Shown here piece after piece: positions 44,262-55,895 of a DNA stretch of 64,000 nucleotides; the first letter of the stretch is position 1, and each line of letters begins with the position of its first letter. The stretch is from the NCBI GenBank assembly GCA_014526335.1, contig JACTAT010000371.1, positions 434,001-498,000 on the forward strand. Direction: 5' to 3'. The DNA is from Chrysaora quinquecirrha. Taxonomy: Eukaryota; Cnidaria; Scyphozoa; Semaeostomeae; Pelagiidae. Below the pieces are notes generated by a model. That model searched no databases, was not told the origin of the DNA, and saw only the letters and a list, made by a program, of their open reading frames with translations. The translations under genes were made by a program, and so were the position numbers.

Positions 44262-47200
44262 ATGCCATCCATTATTAGTATCAACGTTAGTGGTTTAAAT
44301 GAACCAACAAAAGCAGAATCAATTTTCCACAATTTAAATAATGATAAGCCAAGCATTATACTTTTGCAGGAAACACATTTAAACCATAACACGAAAAACT
44401 CTATTATTTCTGATCAAAGGTGGAAAGGAATAAAAATTCACTCAATTCCTCCAATAACTTTGCAGGTGTCAGCACTCTTATTTCTGAAAATTGAAACCCA
44501 ATAAAACATTCTAATGACATATGCAAAGAGGGCAATTACATATTAACTGACTTGACCATTGACAATCACCGGTTACTGTTAATAAATCTATATGCTCCTG
44601 CAGGAGGTAATGAAACACAAAAAAGAAAAGATGAATTTTCTGAAATTCATACTAAAATCCAAAATTATCCAGATGTTGAATTTATAATTTATGGTGGTGA
44701 CTTCAATACAGTTCTTGATATCAACTTAGGCAGAAGTAGGGATATAACATACATAGATAGATCTAAAAATCCTCTTATTTAAACTGTTAATGAACATGAT
44801 TTACAAGATATTTGGAGGACCTTTCACCCTGATGACAAACAATTTACCTACAAAAGTCCCGTCGGAACATTCAGCAGACTCGATAGATTTTACACATCAA
44901 AAGCTGCAATACATTACTTTACAAAATTGTTCCTTTTCCTCACTCTGATCATCAAAAACTTTTACTAGTTTTTGATTTTGATAAGATAAAGAGGGGAAAG
45001 GGATCATGGAAAATGAATACGTCCATCTTACAACAAGAAGAATATACACTTGCAATGTGAGGATTTCTCCAGTTCTGGATTTCAATATTTCATATGTTTC
45101 ATAATCCACTTGAGTGGTGGGATAAAGCTAAAAAACAAATAGCAACAATTACTAAACAATATTGCATAAAACTCTTAATTGAACGCAAAAAGAAGAAATC
45201 TAAACTCTATAAACAATTGCGCAATGTGACCAAAAAGGCACAACAGACAAATAGACAATCATTCAAAGATTTAGTAGAACGTATAACAAAAGAAATAAAA
45301 GTTTTGAAAGCAACGAAGCATTCAATTTAAAAGTCAAGGCAAAACACGCTGGACAGAGGAGGGTGAAAGGGTCACCAAATATTTTTGTAGTTTAGAGAAA
45401 AAACGCCAAGCGGCTCAAGTTATGAAATCTGTTAAGACCAAAACAGGAACAATAGTAAATAACCCAAAAGATATGCTTGAAACTGTCAAAGCATTTTACT
45501 CTGATTTGTTTGCCAATGAAACAACAGACAATACTAGGCAAGATGAGCTCCTTTCAAAAATAGAAAAGAAACTTTCTGACATTGACAGAGACTGTTGTGA
45601 GGGCCAACTAACAAAAGATGAATTATACACAGCACTTTCTAAGATGAAAAATAATAAAACACCAGGCCTTGATGGTATTCCAGTAGAGTTTTATAGAACC
45701 TTCTGGAATATCATTGGGGAGCATTTTACAAGAGTTGCTAATGCCTGCTTTGAATTACAATAACTTTCCCACTCCCAACGAATCAGCGTCATTTCAACAT
45801 GATATAAAAAGGGTGAAAAAAGTGACCTTGGAAATTGGAAACCAATAAGTCTGCTCAATGATGATTATAAAATAATTGCAAACATTCTTGCTAATCGCTT
45901 ACGCAATGTGTTATCAACTATCATTTCTGAAGATCAAACATGCAGTGTCCCAAATACATCAATTTTGTCAAATGGCCATTGAAAATCTCCCAGCAGCCCT
46001 TCTATCTTTAGACCAACTGAAAGCCTTTGACCGCGTTAACTGGAATTTTCTTTTCAAAGCCCTAGAAAGCTTTGGTTTTGGGCCACAATTCATTTCATAT
46101 ATTAAAACTTCATGTCATAATATTAGCAGTTGTGTTAAAGTAAATGGGTACATCTCTGCCCCATTCACTCTTGGAAGGGGAGTGAGGCAGGGATGTCCCC
46201 TATCCCCCTTATTATATGTCCTAGTTTCCGAAATTTTTGCAACATCTGTCAGAAAAAACCAAGACATTACTGGTATTACAATTAAAGATGTTGAATTTAA
46301 AATTACCCAGTATGCTGATGACACCACAATAATCCTGCAAGGTGAACAGTCCATCAAATCAACTTTTGATTGTGTCCAAGATTTTGAAATGGCATCAGGA
46401 GCTAAAATAAACAAAGGCAAAAGTAACGGAATTTGGCTTGGCAAATACAAAAACAGATCAGAAAATCCATTTGATTTGAAATGGGGTAGAGAAGCATTGA
46501 GAATTCTAGGTGTTTGCCATGGCCCTATTTTGAAAGAAAAAGAAACTTGGGACCCACGTATTAACAAATTCATAAGAACCTTAGACCTTTGGACTTGATC
46601 TTTCCTTGAGGGGGAGGGCTGTGGTTGCAAACCAGCTGGCCAGTTCGGTCTTCTGGTATACTGCAGCCATATATCCTCTTCCCCAGTGGGTTCTCAAAAA
46701 AATCAATGACAGGCTGTGGAAGTTCATTTATCAGAATAAAAAATATCCTATTAAACGTACACAAGCAAGACTTCCATACGAACTAGGTGGTTTGAACATA
46801 ATAGATATTGAAAAGAAAGCTGATGCCATTAAATTGTCTTGGATTTCAAAATATCTTCAAAATGACAATAACGCTAAATGGAAAGCACTATTAGCCTTGA
46901 ACTTTGGTATAAGAATTTCAAAATTGGCGCCAAAATATTCAAATGTTACTTACGTCCAATCGAAATGAAACATGTCCCACAGTTTTATCAAGATGTCATA
47001 AAATGATTTGCAATGAACCTTTATTCGACAACTATTTAACACATGTTGATACCAGTAATGCTTGGATACAAGCTAACATTACAACAATACGAGATATTTG
47101 TTATGAATTTACAACAGGATTCTTACCTTCCAATGCCCTGATTGAATTAATCCCTTCTGGTTTCTCTGACAATTTTTACTCAAAATTGAAATCACGTCTA

Positions 47201-47936
47201 CCCCCTGAATGGAAAGAAAAAATAACAACTGAGTGTAGCAACGAAAGAAGTTTATCTCATGACTTTTATATTAGAAATAACAAATATGAATATGTTTTAT
47301 TTTCATCTCTGAATTGCAAAACAATCTACAATAAGCTCATCTTCAAAGATCAAAATGTTATTGCTCAGAAATTTAGAGGTTTTTTGGAACAAAAAATAGG
47401 TTTTATCAACTGGCCAAGACTCTTCAAAACTTTATTTAAAAGAAATCATGACAGAAAATCTGCCAACATTCAGTGGAAGTTCCTTCATCTTTGCCTCTCT
47501 ACCTATGAAAGATTATATAGACATAGGATTGTTCAAACTCCCTTGTGTAACAGATGCTATTCCTATGATGAAACTGCATTTTTCAATAGTACCCCTGTCA
47601 GTAAACTTTGGAAATTTGTATTTAAACTTGTAAAGAAAATCAACCCACCCTCAGTCTCAACAATATTTGCAAATTTGTTTATTAGGAATTTCATTTTAGG
47701 AATACAAACCCGACTTACTTGTTGAAAATTTTCTTCTTCATGCAGCATTTTCTGTTATTTGGAAGACCAGAAATGAAATTATTTTTGACAACAAAAGAGA
47801 TGACTTGAAAAACAGATTCATCTTCAAGGTTATTTCCAAACTTAAAGAAGAACATTTCATTGCTTCACAAAAATGGTGTCAAAATGGCGTCCTTGCTTCC
47901 CTTGAGAATCGAAAACTCAAAATCAACATCCCATGA
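44262..47936 (+). pseudogene. LINE C ORF2 (APE endonuclease + RT), about six breaks
   Basis: It opens MPSIISINVSGLNEPTKAES, with LLQETHLN, NLYAPAGGNETQKR, GGDFNTVLD and FSRLDRFY. The RT region includes NNKTPGLDGIPVEFYRTFWN, LDQLKAFDRVNWNF, GVRQGCPLSPLLYVLV and QYADDTTIIL, with all catalytic residues present. The long frame 45876-46598 covers the RT core. A short deletion at 46597 removes the SRD of the W-T-SRDLS motif. 46606-46968 and 46943-47725 carry the C-terminal region, including HRIVQTPLCNRCYSYDETAF. Individual breaks are at about 44495, 44781, 45060, 45325, 45760 and 46598. Confidence 0.87.
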
Positions 47937-47973
47937 GACTTGCCTCGTTTCCATTTCCCCGATTTCTGTTTTG

Positions 47974-50900
47974 CATGAGTTCTAGGACACAATTATAGTA
48001 GATTACAGTAGATTGTATCAAAATAGTTTCTTTGCGTACCTCTCTTCCTTTGCATTGACAGCCTTTTTGAGCCATATTTGCTTGTTATGACATGATCCTT
48101 CTTCAGTGCAAGCGTGTGTGGGCCTAAAGTTTCGTTAAACAACAACAACAACGTAACCCTCCTGCGCAGTTTGTCCTACGCAAGGTCCTCTGAATCGACT
48201 CCACATGAAATAAACTTATGGGATGGAAGTCACGCCAATTTCTCATTGTCGACTTTCGTGCCATGCGCGTAACTTTCGCTTCCAGTCTCCCTTATAGAAA
48301 ACAATGGGGTTCACAACACAGCTTCCGGCGAAAGCACCACTTTCCAGGGGGTCGTGTTGAAGTGAAGACATGGTCACATCACAGAAATCCTTGTAAACAA
48401 CGTTCCAAGGAATGGCTCGAAATGGAAAGGACATAGCATCTTTGGTAATGGAAGATGCCTCCTGGGGCACAACAATCAAGACTTTATGACCACATAGAGA
48501 AGAAGAAAGAGAAGGATAATCTTTTGTTTCATTAGTGGCCTATCGATTGGAGATTGGTTGCTGAACAATGACGATAGATGACGATAGATTGATAAATGGA
48601 TAGGCCTCTCATCGCCATTCCTCTGTTCCTGTGCTTTGCTGTTTGTGCAGATATGTTATATGATGGCTGGAATGGCGAACAGTTGGGGCAGGTAGCAAAC
48701 AATGACAGAAAACATGTTGCCTTGAAATATTGGCTTTGTTGAATTTAGAGAACAATTCGCAACAGCAGGAGAAAGACAAGGAGACTGCTTCATCGATCAC
48801 AGAGAGTTATCAGAGCTGAATTACGCAATCTATCTATCACAAACAACATTTCGTTACCTGTGAGCTACCTGAGCTGCCTCAAGTCGATGCTTCCTCAAAG
48901 TCAAAAGGTTATAACGGATTGTTATTGGCCCATATTCTTCCACGTTATACAGTTTATATGAATAATCCAAAATTATGCTACTTAATGTTGAGAAAAAGAA
49001 TCCTAACTAAGGCTAGGGCCTAAAACATTCCAATTTTACATTAGAGGAACCTTTTGAATGGTCTGGTTCGAGCAATATTTTTTACTCATTTTCACTTTCA
49101 AATCTCTTCATTCTCAATAAAGCTAGAAAAAGACAGCATTGCCTAGGAAGCTGAACTTTTCTGTGGATCCCCTGTTCAGTTAAGGGGTGGGAGCTGGGGT
49201 AGGTGGGCCACATTAGAACTTAGGTAGAATTCCTACTAAGGATTTCTTACTAGATGTAGGGAGTAAAGGGTTCAACGAGAAGAGGGATATTGGCTAAAAG
49301 ATGCATACTGAGCTTAGAGAGTAGATGCCTGCAATATTTATTATGAATGTGAGTAAGTCATATGTCCCAAACTTGCAATGATTGGGTGTTAAATAAAGAA
49401 ATTGCAGTTGCATGTGAACCCAGTTTCTAATAGTATCACCAACATAACCGTGGGAAAGAGAACATTTTCGTGGGCTGATTATTTTTCAAAAGCAATAAGA
49501 ATAATGGGTATTGTGCAGTGAAAACATAAGTTTTCAGGATGTTTTTTCGAAGGGGAAGCACCCCCCTGACAACAGGTGCTATGGCCCTGTATCAAGTGAC
49601 ATTGTATTTGCTTTTATATTTTGTCTTTGGCACTAAGTTGGCAATTGCAAAAGAGTGTCAAATTTTTCATAAGCTTTTGGTAAAGAAACTTTCAGTGAAG
49701 CGAAACAAAACATACTGCGAAATTATGTCAATGATTAGGACACTAATATATTTTAGTCTTTTACGTTCAATGTTAGTAAGTATTAGGGGTTCTCAAACAG
49801 TTTGTTAATAGTGGATATTTTAATTGGACTTTGGGGTTTTTACTAGTTTTTATCAAGTAGTTTTTCCTTTTTCCTTGTAATTCTGTATGTGTTAGATATT
49901 TGAGAATGAAATTTCAATCCCATTTTCCAAGTCATATCTTATGGGGACAATCCCAGCCACTTTTTGTTGATACCAATCTTTGGTGGAGTCCCATTCCAAG
50001 TTGATTGTCTTTGCCATTGGTATTCCCAGTCCTAGTTCACAAAATCCCAATCCCAGCATAAAATGCCATCCCCAAGTGTCAGGCAAATCCAACAAATCCC
50101 AGATCCCATTTTCACCCTGTACAGGATCCTTTATCATATATCTTTCCCTGGGCTTTCCTTAAAGGACTTAAAGTGTCCATGACAATTCCTTTGGATAGAT
50201 ACATTTGCGAATTCCACAGTTTGTAATTCTCTTCTTTGTGACCACTTGACTACCAAAAACATTGAGGAGACTCTGACCAAAGACATGTTTAGCTACTGGC
50301 TGAATCATCCTATCTGTTGCTGCCTTGAAGTACAAGTCATAAGCTGCTTCCACTGCAGTTTTTCCATCACTGGTCGCATAAAACAGCTGCTCGATTATGT
50401 GCTCATTAACGCTAAAATAAGATATTTGTGATACACACAATAAAAATTCCAGTAAAATTTTGACAGATTAGGTAATACAATTTTCATGCAGAGTTTTCCC
50501 GAAGTTCTTAGCTAGTGAGCAAGGCAATATCATGCTATGGGGTGCTATCGAGAACCGCATTTCATTTAATTGAAATATAAAAGGCTGATACCGTCGCTAT
50601 CAGACAGGATACAGGCCCATAGATTCAAGAACTAGTAATCTTACCTCATCTCATCGATAATATTGCATTTTGATTCGGGCCTAAGCAAGGCAATCTCATG
50701 CCGTGCGTGGAGGTGCTCTCGAAAATCGTATTTAATCAAAATATATAAATATTATACGAATATTATACTGTCGTTAACTGACAGGATACAGGCTCATGCA
50801 AGAACTAGTAATCTCACCTCACACATGAACCCCTTCCATTCTGCAGATTTGAAGTGTTGGCGATATTCATCATCTTGCTTTTGCTTCATCGATTTGTTCC

Positions 50901-51369
50901 AAGACTCAAATCTTGGCTTTCTCATCCCAAGATTCACTTGAATTCCGCCTGTTTTTAAAAACGTTCTCTCGCTCGTGTTTGCCCCCCTGAGAAGCCTCAT
51001 GTCATTGGCTCGTGAAAACCTAAAACATATGACGTCTGCCATGGCAGATCCCATATAAGGTAAAGCGAAAGTTACGCGCATGGCACGAAAGTCGACAATG
51101 AGAAATTGGCGTGACTTCCATCCCATAAGTTTATTTCATGTGGAGTCGATTCAGAGGACCTTGCGTAGGACAAACTGCGCAGGAGGGTTACGTTGTTGTT
51201 GTTGTTTAACGAAACTTTAGGCCCACACACGCTTGCACTGAAGAAGGATCATGTCATAACAAGCAAATATGGCTCAAAAGGCTGTCAATGCAAAGGAAGA
51301 GAGGTACGCAAAGAAACTATTTTGATACAATCTACTGTAATCTACTATAATTGTGTCCTAGAACTCATG
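47974..51369. mobile_element. 3.4-kb DNA transposon with 307-bp terminal inverted repeats
   Basis: The first 307 bp (47974-48280) and last 306 bp (51064-51369) are inverted copies of each other, nearly identical. Outer ends read catgagttctaggacac and its complement. No transposase is recognisable inside. A minus-strand frame at 50440-50168 (FYATSDGKTAVEAAYDLYFK) is the only coding-like piece and is unidentified. The left flank is the LINE C 3' UTR and the right flank is U1 at about nt 87, with no target site duplication evident. It is therefore non-autonomous, and its flanks have been rearranged. Confidence 0.75.
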
Positions 51370-51370
51370 G

Positions 51371-51407
51371 GCGATTACCGCAAACGTTGGTAACTGGACC
51401 GTACAAT

Positions 51408-51443
<36 letters not shown>

Positions 51444-51444
51444 T
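51371..51444 (+). ncRNA. U1: U1 snRNA gene, 3' fragment (from about nt 87), unit III
   Basis: Only the last half of U1 remains, from gcgattaccgcaaacg through the Sm site aatttctgg to gtcccct. The preceding bases were lost at the right end of the DNA transposon. Confidence 0.9.
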
Positions 51445-51881
51445 TCCAATAGTACTAATGTCAAATTCTGCATACATGTCAGCACACCACCACGACTTGC
51501 CAGATACCAGGCATCTCTCGACACAAAAACTCCCCTTCTCTACAAAGAGTGTGCAAGTTACCGACCCTTTGCCGTTTTCCACATCTTTCGCACCAGATGC
51601 CGGAAGATGCACCAACATTTACCACATTCGTACAGCCGCAACCGGAAGCCCATCCTTTGCAACACTATTAAAGAGCAAGCTGGGCTTCCACGAATGCAAC
51701 TCCCCCTGTTCCAACTGGCCAGAGTCCTCACCACACCTTCTCAGCAGCACTGCACACCCACCAAGATCTACCCCCATCAACCCACTTCGTATGCATCAAA
51801 CGGTATACGACGTACATGTGCATGTGCACACTTCTGCGTCTCTTGCCTGTAGTGTCATGCACATTCGGCCCTCTAGCTTTC
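51445..51881 (+). other. Spacer between U1 and 5S, unit III
   Basis: It is homologous to the spacers of units I and II. The TG/CA tract reads gtacatgtgcatgtgcac. Confidence 0.8.
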
Positions 51882-52001
51882 GTCTACGACCATACCACCA
51901 TGAATATACCGGTTCTCATCTGATCACCGCAGTCAAGCATGGTTGGGCCAGGTCAATACCTGGATGGGTGACCGCCTGGGAACACCTGGTGTTGTAGGCT
52001 T
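51882..52001 (+). rRNA. 5S: 5S ribosomal RNA gene, unit III
   Basis: A full 120-nt copy with gtctacgacc at the 5' end pairing with gttgtaggctt at the 3' end. It looks the most canonical of the three at its termini. Box C reads ggatgggtgaccgcctggg. A T-to-C-type drift is seen inside (ggttgggccaggtcaatacc). Confidence 0.95.
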
Positions 52002-52004
52002 CAC

Positions 52005-52009
52005 TTTTT
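52005..52009 (+). terminator. RNA polymerase III terminator of 5S unit III
   Basis: A TTTTT run lies 3 nt after the 5S coding end. Confidence 0.8.
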
Positions 52010-52147
52010 GCAATTGAAGTCCTTCTTTTCAACAGACGTAGCCAGCAAGGTATTGCACACGGACTGGCAATTCTGGGTCGCTGTCCTGCACCCACATGTG
52101 ATTGCAACACGTGTGGAGATGCGGCCTGAAGTGAAGACTAGTTCGTT

Positions 52148-52330
52148 ATCGCTTGTCGGCCTTTTGGCTAAGATCAAGTGTAGTATCTGTTCTTATCAGC
52201 TTAATATCTGAAATGCACCCAAGAGTGCTCAAATATTAAACTGATTTTTGGAATTGGTCCGTGGGTCTGAAGCTTGCTTCACCCTGGACACGGGTTGTCC
52301 TGGTATTGCAGTGCCGCCATGGATTGCCCA
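52148..52330 (+). ncRNA. U2: U2 snRNA gene, uninterrupted copy, unit III
   Basis: The copy is full length, from atcgcttgtcggccttttgg through the branch-site region gtgtagtatctg and the Sm site gatttttgg to the 3' end. Differences include cttgtcgg for cttctcgg in stem I and ctgaaatgc for ctgatatgc in stem II. It is the best U2 candidate in the window, but not obviously the functional one. Confidence 0.94.
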
Positions 52331-52686
52331 CCCCCTCATCTTGAAGTGTAAAACAAGCAACACAGAAAAACCTTCTTCATCGCCACATCTCTTTCTGTCA
52401 ACATCGTCTTGCAGATGTCTTAGCCATCCATCTCTCACATTGCACTGCATAAACAATTATTGTACAGGAAACAGCATGTGTTCTGCCTTATTTATTCAAC
52501 CTTTCACCATCGCATAGCATGAGTGCCGAAAGTTCCAACGGCAACGAGTCTTACCAAATCTGTTCTCATCCTTTGCCAATCTCAACAGAATGGAAGTGCC
52601 ACCCTTTCACTTGTGGTCTGTTGCCCATGTACCACATTTGAAATGAGAAGTTCCTGAGCGACGCTCCCTCTGCAAGAAAAATCTGC
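52331..52686 (+). promoter_or_regulatory. U2-U1 spacer with U2 3' box-like sequence and U1 promoter region, unit III
   Basis: It is homologous to 6657-7012 and 42060-42413, with the same conserved block immediately before U1. Confidence 0.6.
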
Positions 52687-52707
52687 ATACTTAACTGACG
52701 GGGAAGA
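52687..52707 (+). ncRNA. U1: U1 snRNA gene, 5' fragment, upstream of LINE D
   Basis: The first 21 nt of U1 are present, with one change in the splice-site-pairing segment (atacttaactg). LINE D follows. Confidence 0.9.
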
Positions 52708-52718
52708 AGTGCCTAAGC

Positions 52719-53647
52719 ATGGACCTTTCAGGTAATAGTGGCACAGAAGATCTACCAATGGAATCAAATAGAAGTTGGAGTGACATAGTTGAAGATAATA
52801 ATATGCAGCCATCAAGAATCGCGCATGCGCAACAAGAAGAACAAGAATCGGAAAAGAATCAAGAAATAGCATCAGACAAGGAACAAGATACAGGAACTCA
52901 GAGTAACGCAGGAAATACCTTTGCAGAAACCTTATGCAATGATACAAATGAAACTACCCTCAGTGGCCTAGTATTCAACCTGACCACCCATTGCCAATAC
53001 AACCCTTACGGAGACCAACACTCATTACCATCCCATTTGCTTCATTTGACATCTCAAATTCAGCCATTTTTGAACAGCTTGAGCCCCATGGAAAAATATT
53101 GAACATCTGGAATCAAGCATATCAAGAATTTCCCACAATATCCTCTGGCAAAGGTTTATGCACCATCTATCCTAATCCTGAAAACCCACTCCCACCCTTC
53201 ATAATCATTTCTGGCCAGAAAATACTCATTTCATTTAGAGGACGTCAACCCATCTGCATGCATTGTAATTCAACTTTCCATCTCACCATCAATTGCAACC
53301 TGAGGGGCCTAAAGCTTTGCTATTACTGTGGAGACGATGGACATAACTACATGGACTGTGACATTAGACAAAATGGTGACAGTCCAACAACTCACAATAC
53401 GGTACGAAGACAAACATCTGACAGTGACATGAGTGACGACAACAGTCACGACAACAATTTTGACGGTGATACAGTAATACTGTCTGACTATAACAGTGAA
53501 CTGGACAGGCCACTGCCTAGGAATCGTCTTAGGCCTACATCACAGCAACAGCAACAGGGCAATTGTGAGAGTGAGACAGACGGACAGGACAGACCAGCAG
53601 GGCCTAAGTATAGGCTTAGCCCTTCAAACAGACAACAACAACAACAA

Positions 53648-53685
<38 letters not shown>

Positions 53686-54319
53686 GAGTGAGAGTGAGAC
53701 AGACCAACAAGACGATGACCCAACACAGTTTGACGGAAGCAGTGGTAGCGAGGCTGAGGGCCCTCCACCCATTCCACAACCAACACCATCTCAACCAACC
53801 CAAACATTAATATCGGCACAAGGCAATATAATCATTCCAAACTCCCCAGAATCTCCACAAGCCACACAACAATTTGAATCACAATCCATCCTTCCAAACA
53901 TATCACAACAGAACGCATCTCCACCAAACTCTCATTCCACACAACCACAGATTAGCTCACCTTCCACCAACTCACCTATCATTACGCAATCAAATGAACA
54001 ACAACAACAATTCACACCATCCCCACAAATCTCACCGAATTCAAATTTAATCACGCAAACAATTGCCCAAACTCTTTTCAATTTTTCTCATCCAAACACA
54101 CAAGCAACATCCCCAGTCACTACATCAATATTCTCACTCAGCCAACCCACCCCATCTCCAAATATCACCTCCATTTCATCACAACATAAAAGAAAACTTC
54201 CTCATCCTCATCATCACAGAAGACAACGTCCACACACCAAGAAACAGAAAAATCAAAGACGAAGAAGAAGAAGCAAAAAACACATTCACATCAACACACA
54301 TTCACCAACAAGTATTTAA
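52719..54319 (+). pseudogene. LINE D ORF1 (zinc-knuckle), one frameshift; most complete ORF1
   Basis: The ATG lies 32 nt after the U1 start (MDLSGNSGTEDLPMESNRSW). The first frame runs to 53102, and the second (from about 52991) covers the rest to 54319, so a single indel separates them. The domains in order are an acidic N-terminus, HGKILNIWNQAYQEFP, the knuckles CMHCNSTFHLTINC and CYYCGDDGHNYMDC, the acidic tract SDYNSELDRPLPR, a polyglutamine run of about 13 residues at 53645-53686 and a serine/proline/glutamine-rich C-terminus with a basic tail (RRRRRSKKH). The second frame alone encodes 442 residues. It is the longest open frame among the LINEs of this window. Confidence 0.88.
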
Positions 54320-54401
54320 TAACACCAACACGTATTCACTAATTTATTGAATTTTTCATTGAGTAGCTTGAATTGAAATGTGTCCCAAAACCTAGCTCAA
54401 T

Positions 54402-55895
54402 ATGCCATCTATAGTTAGTATAAATGTTAATGGTCTAAATGACAACAATAAGGCAGAGGCCATTTTCCACATTTCCTGAAAATGGGATTTGTTCATGTAA
54501 TAATTTGCGCATGGACAAAATTACCTTCACGTCATACCACCAACTGGTTACAAATTTTATTTAGCCTTATTCTTACCTTGCCAGGATCTAACAGGTCAGC
54601 TAGCATGCTTGATGAAGCCATCGCATCATGCCACATCGTATCGTACCAACTCAGATCTACCAACGTGGAACGTGGGTAATATTTCGCGCCAAAATTACAG
54701 TCATGTGACAATCAGCTACTGGAAAGTATGGGTGATTCTGTGCGATTCTGGGTGATTCTGGGTAGTTCTGGGTGATTCTGGGTGGTTTTGGGTGATTCTG
54801 GGTGATTCTGGGTGGTTTTGGGTGATTCTGGGTAGTTCTGGTGTTTAGCACAACTAGAACAGTCCATCAAATCAACTTTTGATTGTCTCCAAGATTTTGA
54901 AATGGCATCAGGAGCTAAAGAAAACAAAGGCAAAAGTAACGGAATTTGGCTTGGCAGATACAAAAACAGATCAGACAATCCATTTGATTTGAAATGGGGT
55001 AGAGAAGCATTGAAAATTCTATGTGTTTACCATGGCCCTATTTTGAAAGAAAAATAAACTTGGGACCCACGTATTAACAAATTCATAAAAACCTTAGACC
55101 TTTGGACTTCTCGAGGGGGAGGGCTGTGGTTGCAAACCAGATGGCCAGTCTGGTCTTCTGGTACACTGCAGCCATATATCCTCTTCCCCAGTGGGTTCTC
55201 AAAAAAATCAATGACAGACTTTGGAAATTTATATATCAGAATAAAAAAGATCCTATTAAACGTAAACAAGCAAGACTTCCATACTAATTAGGAGGTTTGA
55301 ACATTATTGATTTTGAAAAGAAAGCTGATGCCATTAAATTATCTTGGATCTCAAAATATTTCCAAACTGACAATCAGTCAAAATGGAAAGCACAGTTCGC
55401 CTTAAACTTTGATAAGTATAAGAACTTTAACATTGGTGCAAAAATATTCAAATGTTTCTTACGTCCAATTGAAATGAAACGTTCCCTAGTTTTTCAGAGA
55501 TGTAATAAAATGTTTTGCTTCAAATTTTTCACAAGCTAGATTAAAACCTACTGACATTGAAAGCATATACAATGAAACCTTATTTGACAATTATTTCACA
55601 CATGTTGATACCAGTAATGCTTGGATACAAACTAACATTACAACAATGCGAGATATTTGTTATGCATTTACAACTGGATTCTTACCCTCCAATGCCCTGA
55701 ATGAATTAATCCCTTCTGGTTTCTCTGAAAATTTTTACTCAAAATTGAAATCACGTTTACCCCCTGAATGGAAAGAAAAAATGACAACTGAGTGTAGCAA
55801 TGAAAGAAGTTTATCTGATGACTTTTATATAAAAAATACCAAAGATGAATATGTTTTATTTTCATCTCTGAATTGCAAAACAATATACAAAAATG
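54402..55895 (+). pseudogene. LINE D ORF2 remnants (start and post-YADD region)
   Basis: 54402-54474 encodes MPSIVSINVNGLNDNNKAEA, the ORF2 N-terminus. After the foreign patch, sequence from 54851 matches copy C from just after the YADD motif (QSIKSTFDCLQDFEMASGA) and continues through the KKINDRLWKFIYQNKKDPIK segment with several stops. It ends in IYKNGIP at the left end of the foldback element. No catalytic motif of the RT remains. Confidence 0.82.
54475..54850. other. Foreign patch in LINE D containing a 10-bp minisatellite
   Basis: The sequence is unrelated to the LINE. Its right part (54728-54840) is a tandem array of a 10-bp unit gggtgattct with variants gggtggtttt and gggtagttct, about 11 copies. 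The left part is unidentified. Confidence 0.75.

Larger units (their letters stand above)
42435..47973 (+). mobile_element. LINE C: U1-inserted Tx1-like LINE, best-preserved copy, 3' end lost
   Basis: ORF1 (42446-44176) and ORF2 (44262-47936) are almost complete with few breaks. The 3' UTR is cut soon after the ORF2 end by a DNA transposon with long inverted repeats (47974-51369). On the far side of that transposon U1 sequence resumes at 51371. Confidence 0.9.

Noticed and set aside
48218..48436. Frame MGWKSRQFLIVDF, also at 51126-50794 on the minus strand
   Set aside because: It lies within the two inverted repeat arms of the DNA transposon and breaks at the arm edge, so duplication of the DNA explains it.
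54657..54978. Minus-strand frames encoding repeats of NHPKPPRIT type
   Set aside because: They are translations of the 10-bp minisatellite.
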